64,000 nucleotides of DNA from Phylloscopus collybita (lineage: Eukaryota; Chordata; Aves; Passeriformes; Phylloscopidae): assembly GCA_027886175.1 (NCBI GenBank), contig JAJNNQ010000005.1, positions 687,001 to 751,000 on the forward strand, in the 5' to 3' direction. Under the pieces are notes generated by a model. It ran no database searches and was not told the origin of the DNA. It worked only from the letters and a program-made list of their open reading frames with translations. Numbering within the stretch: the first letter of the stretch is position 1; every line of letters starts with the position of its first letter. A program made the translations under genes and the position numbers. This document shows, in pieces, positions 57,301-64,000 of this stretch.

Positions 57301-59825
57301 TGTACTGCTCAGCTCTGTTCATGTCTCCTTATGGAATGCTTGGATGGCCCAGAGCACTCTCAGCAGCACCAGGTTATTTGTTTCATTCTTGTGTGTGAAA
57401 GACATGAATAAATACATCTCAGACACCCATCACAACCATCCAACCCTCCTGCTCTGGGGGCACTTTAACCCTCATGGTGTGCAGATGTGTGGTTAGAAAC
57501 AACAGGAGTGTTCTCCTCCCAGTGTGGGATTTTCCCAATGAGATCTGAGTGTGAAAGCAAAAGAAATGTTAATTACTAAATTTTTATTTTTAATTATCTT
57601 AATAAATCATCTAGATATTTCAGTCCCCATTTCTACTCCTTGTAATTCAGACCCAGATGGGAAACAAACAGTTCACGTTCAGCTGCAGCTGCTGGCAGAT
57701 CCTCTGCAAGAGCAGGATCAGGTTCTGATGAGAAGAGGCTTTTGCATGCAAATGTTTATCTTCCACAAAAGCCTGGGGCCCAGGAACTGGGCAGGTCCTC
57801 AGCACACACAGAGCTGCTGGCAGCACGTCCTGACAGGTACCAGGCTCTGAAATCTGGTGAAATGACTTCATTGGCTGCAGACAGCTCAGGATTTATTGAT
57901 TGATTTATTTATTGCTTTGCCACTGTACTGCTGGTGATCATTGCCTGTTCTCTTCCAAAGGGAGGTGAATGGGGATTTGAAATAAACCTGGGAAGCAATA
58001 ACAGTGACATCCTTCCTCCAGAACCATTCTGTCTTGAGTCAATAGGGGATAAAAGGCATCCCACCTCACCTGCAGGTCACTGTGCTCAATCTGCTCCCTG
58101 TCAGCCCTGCCCAGGCACTGCCATCCATCTGCACACGCAGAATAATGAAGCAGATCTTTCCTGGGATCCCTGGCAGGCATTTCCTGCACTCCAGCACTTG
58201 GGGCACCAATTAACTCCTACAGGCAGGCTCAGCACGGGGGGAGGAATGACCTGGCCCCAGAGATGGGGTGTGTGCTCAGCACTGAGGTGCTGTGTGAGCC
58301 CCCAGCCACCCTCAGCTCTGCCCTCAGGGACTGCACTCTGCAGGAATCCAACAGCAAACGCTGCTTCCCCAGCAAAATGCAGAACTACTGCTCTGCTACC
58401 AATACTTCCATGAGTTCTGTACTAATTAGGAGTTCCTAATCTGTAGATTTCTCAGTGCTGTAGCAACGCTTGGCTCTGATAACCTTTGGCTTTGGATAAC
58501 ACAGCCTCAGATTGCTCTGTGCAGAAGGACTCTGTGTTATCCATCAGCAAATTGGAGTTCTTGCAGCATCTTTTTTTTTTTTAAATTTTCAGGCTCACAA
58601 GACAAATGGCTTTTTCAATTTATTTTTTTTTAAGCTATGGCTCCCAGATTCAGGCAAGTTCTGTCATCCCAACAAACCCCTGGGTTTGGATTTCCTCGGT
58701 GCCTTTGTTCCCCCTCCCTGCAGCTCCTGCCCCTCCCTGCAGCTGGATTGTCCTTAGCTGTGCTGGGCAGCCCAGGCTGGGACAAACCCCGGCCCCTCTG
58801 CTGCCCCTCCTCTCCTGGGGAGCTGCCCCTGCCTCTGGTGGGGACCAGAGCTGGGGGTGGCACCTGCAGCCCTGCCTGGGGGTGCCCAAAGCCCCCAGCC
58901 CTGGGGGAGCTCAGCCTGAGCCTGGAGGAGCCAGGTGGGAACTGCTGGGGGACCCTCGTGGGTTTGGGGCTTGGTGGCTGTGGGTGCTGGGCACCCAAAC
59001 CCCCTGGGGGGAGCCCTGGTGGGTGGAGAGGGGCTGTGGAGGGCTCTGTGCCCTGAGCAGGGTGCTGGCCAAGGGCTGGATGAGGGGAGGCAGTGGCACA
59101 GAGCTTGTCCCAGCCGTGGTTTCACTCTGGATCCTGCAGCTTTTCCCAACAGGCTCATGGTGCAGAGTAAAACCTCCCCACCTGCAGGAGCCAGAGCAGT
59201 CAGTGCTTCCTCAATTAACTGCAGGACTTCCCTGGAAGGATTTTGGAAGCAAAGGGCAAGTTGGGGTTTTTTTTGTAGCACCCAGAGGGACAAGGAAGGC
59301 AAATCTTTCCACAGGTTAAACTCTGTAAGAAGGAATTCATCATTTGGAAGTCTAATCTTTGCTTCCACCTAGAAAGTGAGGAGAAAGGCACGTTGCTGTG
59401 TGATGTGAATGAAGATCTTGGCAAGCAGCAATTTTTTTCCTGCTGTTATCCTGGCCTGTAGAAGAGCCTCAGAAAAAGATCAAGAATTGGGAGAGAGTCA
59501 TAGATATCAGAGCTCTCATTCCCAGGGCTTGAAAGGCCCCAGGGAGAAGTAATTGGAAAATGCTTAAGATCATATTGTTATAAGGCAGCCACATTTGGCT
59601 TTAAAATTGCAGTGCAATAATCTTCTGTAGTGATGGGAAGAAGCTCGGTGAATTTAAAAATTCCTGACGAAGAGCAGTCGGGCAGGGCTCTGTTTTCCCT
59701 GGAAATGGTGATGTGGCTGCTGCTTGTCATGCAGCCTGGACCATCCCAGTGCAGTGCTGCAGTGCTCCAGCCCCCTGGAGAAACCCTGCAGGTCCCCGGG
59801 GAGCTGCAGGAGCTGTGGGGAACGC
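54397..59825. other. upstream non-coding sequence
   Basis: No recognised gene. AT-richer at 55000-55500 and 56580-57640. Short T and A runs are at 58570-58582 and 58620-58632. Confidence 0.4.
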
Positions 59826-59995
59826 TGTGGGACACAATAAATAGAGACAGGGAGTGGTTCAGAAGGCTGCAATGGGCCTCTCATCAGGAGGAGCCACAGG
59901 TTTATTGTCCAGGCATCTTTTATGCTTTTTACAAATGTGCCCACCTGAAGTGTTCCCCTACCCTCACCCCCCGAGACCAGTTGCTAGCTCAGATT
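59826..59995 (-). mobile_element. partial LTR, same family as the 41.7-kb element
   Basis: Read on the minus strand it has AGGTGGGCACATTTGTAAAA, a CATAAAAG box, CAATAAACC, CAGCCTTCTGAA and ends TGTCCCACA. These match the R-U5 half of the LTR at 41749-42021 in the same order. The U3 half is missing or replaced. Confidence 0.6.
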
Positions 59996-60024
59996 TAGGG
60001 AGGTTAGGATGAGGGGAAACCTCA

Positions 60025-60414
60025 TGATAGGGACATAAAACCAAAGAGGCTCTTACCCTGAGATGTGTTTTGAGGCTTTATTCCAAGAAGGGGATCCCAG
60101 GGCGAAAAGAGACCGACCCCGGATGGAAAGGGGATTTTATGCATTTCAGGGTAGGGGGCGGGGTTACCTATGGCCAAAGGCGATGGGTCAGAGTCAAGGG
60201 ACAGGTAGGATTTCACAGGGGAGGGGATACCAAAGGGAATACAACACCCACCCTAGAGGTGGGACCCCTGGGAACCATTGGTCACTCACAGAGACCACCA
60301 CGCCAAGTCCCTCCTCTGGGAACAAATGTGGGAAACAAGGTAGTTTACAGTGTGTGACCTTGTTCACCAGTAAAAGTGCCTGAGAACAGAATTCCCTAAA
60401 ACCAAACTATGGCA
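60025..60414 (-). mobile_element. LTR of a related endogenous retrovirus
   Basis: On the minus strand it starts TGCCATAGTTTGG, has AACAAGGTCACACACTG, GTGACCAATGG, a CATAAAA box, AATAAA at 60077-60082 and ends CCCTATCA. Its U3 is clearly related to that of the 41.7-kb LTR but its R-U5 differs, so it is a sister family. It lies directly beside the partial LTR. Confidence 0.72.
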
Positions 60415-60639
60415 GGCACGAATCGTGGCAACAGTGGGGAACGCTGGCTGGCCCTGCAGGGCCAAGGGTGGGGCTGCCAGGGGATGTGAGCAAGGGAAGG
60501 CTGCAGTCCCGAGAGCACGAGCATCCCTGGTGCCCCCGTGGGGCCTGAGCCCTGGGGAGGTGTCCGAGTGCCTCTGTTTGCTGGGGGGCTGCCTTGGTGC
60601 CCAGCAGGAACTGGGATTCAAGATTTCCAGGCAGCAACT

Positions 60640-60906
60640 GACAGAAGGAGAGGACACAGTCTTAAGCTGCGTCAGGGGAAATCCAGGTTGGATATCAGGG
60701 AAAAGTTTTTCACAGAAAGAGTGATAAAGTATTGGAATGACCTGCCCGGGGAGGTGGTGGAGTCACCATCCCTGGATGTGTTTAACAAAAGCCTGGATGT
60801 GGCACTGGGTGCCGTGGTTTAGTTGAGGTGTTGGAGCATGGGTTGGACTTGATGATCTTGAAGGTCTTTTCCAACATAAAAATTCTGTGATTCTGTGATT
60901 CTGTGA
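60640..60906 (+). mobile_element. CR1 LINE 3' end with complete tandem ATTCTGTG tail
   Basis: A ~265-bp plus-strand CR1 includes AAGTTTTTCACAGAAAGAG, AATGACCTGCCCGGGGAGG, TGGTGGAGTCACCATCC, TTGGACTTGATGATCTTG, AAGGTCTTTTCCAACA and three ATTCTGTG repeats at the end. It is the best preserved CR1 in the window. Confidence 0.94.
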
Positions 60907-63900
60907 ATTGTCTGGGTGCGGTGCTCAGAGCGTCCCTGGGTGGGGAAGGAGGTCGGGGTGTCCCCAGGCTGCTCCTGCCCTGCTCAGCTGGTTCTGCAGC
61001 GCTGGCTGCTCTCCCGGGGTGGGATGCCAGGCTGCAGAGCTGCCCCGGGGATGCTGCAGCTCCGGGGGGAGCGGGGCTGAGCCGAAATCCCCGCGCTGCC
61101 CTCGGGGAACCCGGGCCAGCGCTGCCTCTCTCATCTCCCGGGCTCCTTTTCAGCTTTGTTTCTCTGATTCCATGATGCCACCTGCATATTTTATGGTGTT
61201 TCCTTGCAAGGAGCTTAAATAATTCCTTAGTCTTGCATTTCTGTGGCGTTTTTGCTAAGTTAGCCTTTCCTTGTGAGTCGTGTTGCGTGGTTGGTGTCAC
61301 AAGAATTTTCGTGGAAGGCGACAAGAAAATGTCTTTTTTTTTGGCATGTTATTTGATCTCAAACTCCCAGGAGATTTAAAGGAAGGAAAGGGGATAATTC
61401 TGTAGCAGGAGTGTGTAGGCTGAGCACAGAAAGGTCATGGTTTACACGATGTTTGGTGTGAAAGGGAGGGCAAAAGCTGCTCCTACAGGAGACTGCGAGG
61501 TAGCTGTGAAGCTTGAGAGACTTTGTGGTGCTCCTCACAGATCTTTTTGTGCTCTGATGTGAATTCTTGAAGTACTGAGCCTAACAGATTCATTATCAAA
61601 TTTGATAAATGAGGAGACTGCTTGCACGTGGTTTTTAAAGGCTTGTGTCACGTGCCCTGGCAATAACAGCCATTTGTGAAGGTTTCCAGCAGCAGCATGT
61701 GAATGTCAGAGCAGATATTGCTTCATCTGCAGGGCTCTGTCTGGAGTCTGTTCACTGCCTCATTCCCACTCCTCGGTCATTAGTGAAGTGACACCTGAGG
61801 GGGAAGAGAGAAATCAAATGACAGTGTAGGTGATGTCTGACATTAGCCAAATGTCAGGCTTTCTGATGGAGGCATCAAAATTAATCTGAAAATGTTACAC
61901 CATTTTAGTCATTTTCCTAAGAGATTGAAAATATGAGAGGCAGGCTGATGACATTTTGATTACAGTCTCAAATTGCAGAGACCTTGCAGAACACACCTTC
62001 TCCTCTCCTCTCACGTAATTAAAACCTGCTGTCACCTTGATCTTTATTATATTTTTCCATGTCCTGGCAGGTCTCTCGAGCTCTGTGTGCTATTGATCCT
62101 TGTTGTTTGAGCAAATTCAAGGTGTCAATGTGGCTCAGATGAACAAATGGCCCTTGTGTTTTGTATTTAAGGGTAAGGATGGAGGGAAAGCACCTGGCAG
62201 AAGCAGCATGCTGAGAGTGCCAAGCAACAGGTGCACAAATGGCGGCAGGAAAGTGAGATCAAGTCATGGCTCACGAAAAGTTTCAAGCCCTGAGGTTAAT
62301 TCCATGCAGGGTGATTCCAGAGGGATCCAAAACTAAGATGAAGTGCAGCTGAAGGGCTGGGATGGGAGAGCAGCTGGCCCAGGAGCTGGGGTGTGTGCGG
62401 GGCTCCAGGCTGGGCCTGGCAGCTCCTCACTGCCCCATCCATCCCCTGAGACCATCCGTGACCTGAGAGCACCAGCAGCTCTGGGGCTGGCCTTGCTCCT
62501 GCTGGAAATGATTGGCAGGGCATGAAAGCCAAGTGTCTGTGATGTGGGAGTGTTTTTTAAAATCGATTATCGGCTGCAAATCTGATTTTCAGTGAATTCT
62601 GCTGCAAAAGGAAGCAAGGGAGACCGTCCCAAGAGGTGTTTTCTGGGCTGCCTTTTCCTAAAGAGTGGTGCAGGGTTTCCTGTCAATAGCTGTTATCTGC
62701 TGCTGTTTCTCCTGACAAATGCCTTCTGAACAGCAAGTGGTCTTTAATTCAGCTCTGCTCAAATTTGCATTCCCTTAATGCAAAGCAGATGCTCTGATAT
62801 CACCAGTGGCAAGGAGATAAGCTCAGTCCAGAGTTTTCTCAAGGAAATTAAAATGTTATGGAAGACAAAATGCCCAGACAGGAAAAATCCCACAACAGCC
62901 CTAAAGCAATCAGGGAAAAAAATTATGTGGATATTTGGACTTTACATTTTAATGAGACTCTCTGGAACCCTTAAATCCATTTGCTTTTCCTTTTCTAGGC
63001 TTACAGAAGGGACAAGACAATGACTGTAAAAAGAAAATTTGGCATTAATATCAGTGAAGAAAAGGGTTATGTTCAGTATTAAATTCCTTCGCTGATACCT
63101 TCAGCGTATAGTGAATAAGTAGAAATAGATTTAAGAAACACTGTAAAATTAAACTTTATAAGATTACTTTTTTATGGAATATGCAGTAGCTGCCACACAG
63201 AATAAATGTATGTTTTTCATTATATTTTTATTATGCATTTAAAGCACATTAAGGAGCAAACAACCATCAAAGAAAAAGAAACTTATTAGATTTAGCAAGT
63301 AATCATATCAGTTTTATGTATGGTTATATTTTGTGAAAGAAGGGAAAGATGCATGTCAGGTGTCCTTTCAGGCTATTCAGTGAGCCATTTTTCTTTGGGA
63401 GAACAATATTAATGGCTGTTTGGCTCTCTTCCTGCTGTATTGCATGAGCATTTTGTCTTTTTTATTACAGCTCCTTATAAGTGTGCCATTACAGCTGGAG
63501 CAACCAGTAGAGCATCTGGAAAAATGGATTGCTTTGATTTTGGTGTCTAAATGGGCCTTGGTTTGTGTGTGAGCTTCTGAACTGTTTAAACATTTAGGGA
63601 AAGGTTTGTGTGTGGTGTTGAGGAGCTGCTGCACGTGCTCCTCCAGAACTGAACTCCGTGCTGTGATGGGAGGGACCTGCTGATAACCAGTGTTCAGTGA
63701 TCAAAACTGCTTTTGTCTTTCGGTTTCTCTTTGCTGGGTAATGTCATTTGTCATCCAGTCAGCCTTAGATGTTCAGCTCTGGGTCCCTCCCACCCCAACC
63801 TCCCCTGAGCTCTCTCCTGGCTGTGCCCCAGCTGGCTGTGCCCCAGCTCAGCAGCCCCAGGTCACCCCTGCCTGCCCGGGGTTCCTGGGGCTCTGGGAGC

Positions 63901-64000
63901 CCAGGAGGTTCTCCAGGCTGTGTTTGTGAGCAGCCCCAGCTCCCTCAGCCTGTGCTGGGCAGGGAGCAGCTCCAGGGCCCTCAGCAGCTTCACCAGACAT
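60907..64000. other. AT-rich repeat-poor upstream region
   Basis: No tandem array and no recognised mobile element after the CR1. 61540-62100 and 62700-63640 are AT-rich, with many TAAT, CAAATG and ATTTGCAT-like motifs, as seen in gene-desert enhancers. The short frames here are not convincing as protein. Confidence 0.4.

Noticed and set aside
1..64000. CRISPR arrays, bacterial operons, phage genes
   Set aside because: The tandem arrays lack the direct-repeat/spacer pattern and the sequence is clearly vertebrate with spliced genes and CR1 LINEs.

Overview
The window looks like avian nuclear DNA, probably from a songbird. The basis is a GC-rich sequence carrying many CR1 LINE 3' ends with ATTCTGTG-type tails, several short avian endogenous-retrovirus LTRs with TG...CA ends, no mammalian SINEs, and a very high load of GC-rich minisatellites. 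The species call is inference; nothing here is bacterial.

The only protein-coding gene I can support is LMCD1 (LIM and cysteine-rich domains 1, dyxin), on the minus strand. Five coding exons are visible at 23343-23428, 21868-22123, 16630-16965, 12120-12335 and 11185-11340. All junctions are GT-AG and all phases agree. The joined frame is 349 residues and covers the N-terminal cysteine-rich part, the PET domain and both LIM domains with every zinc ligand present. The short upstream exon that carries the first ~14 residues in mammals was not found. A CpG island with two CCAAT boxes and a donor site (about 34051-34200) is the best promoter candidate.

Layout: 1-11184 is the region 3' of LMCD1, with an LTR at 2503-2789, an LTR-end pair at 3989-4056 and 5886-5949 flanking a block of nested satellites, and unique sequence. 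11185-23428 is the LMCD1 coding part. 23429-34050 is probably its first intron. 34051-34200 is the CpG promoter candidate, preceded on the minus strand by a 600-bp G-rich array. 35-64 kb is non-coding upstream DNA with CR1s, LTRs, large minisatellites (37.3, 38.8, 39.3, 40.4, 43.5, 50.4 and 52.5-54.4 kb) and AT-richer, repeat-poor stretches that may hold conserved non-coding elements.

The most unusual feature is the interplay of tandem repeats with LMCD1 splice sites. The 3' splice site of the PET exon, together with the first ~35 nt of its coding sequence, has been amplified into a ~14-copy minisatellite in the upstream intron (16931-17661). Other junctions of the last three exons are also directly bordered by satellites: a CCATC pentamer array by one donor, a GACA tetramer forming a polypyrimidine tract, and 38-bp and 15-bp arrays by the LIM exon. 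Many long open frames in the window are only these arrays read in frames without stops, and I do not call them as genes. I found no convincing undescribed system beyond this.
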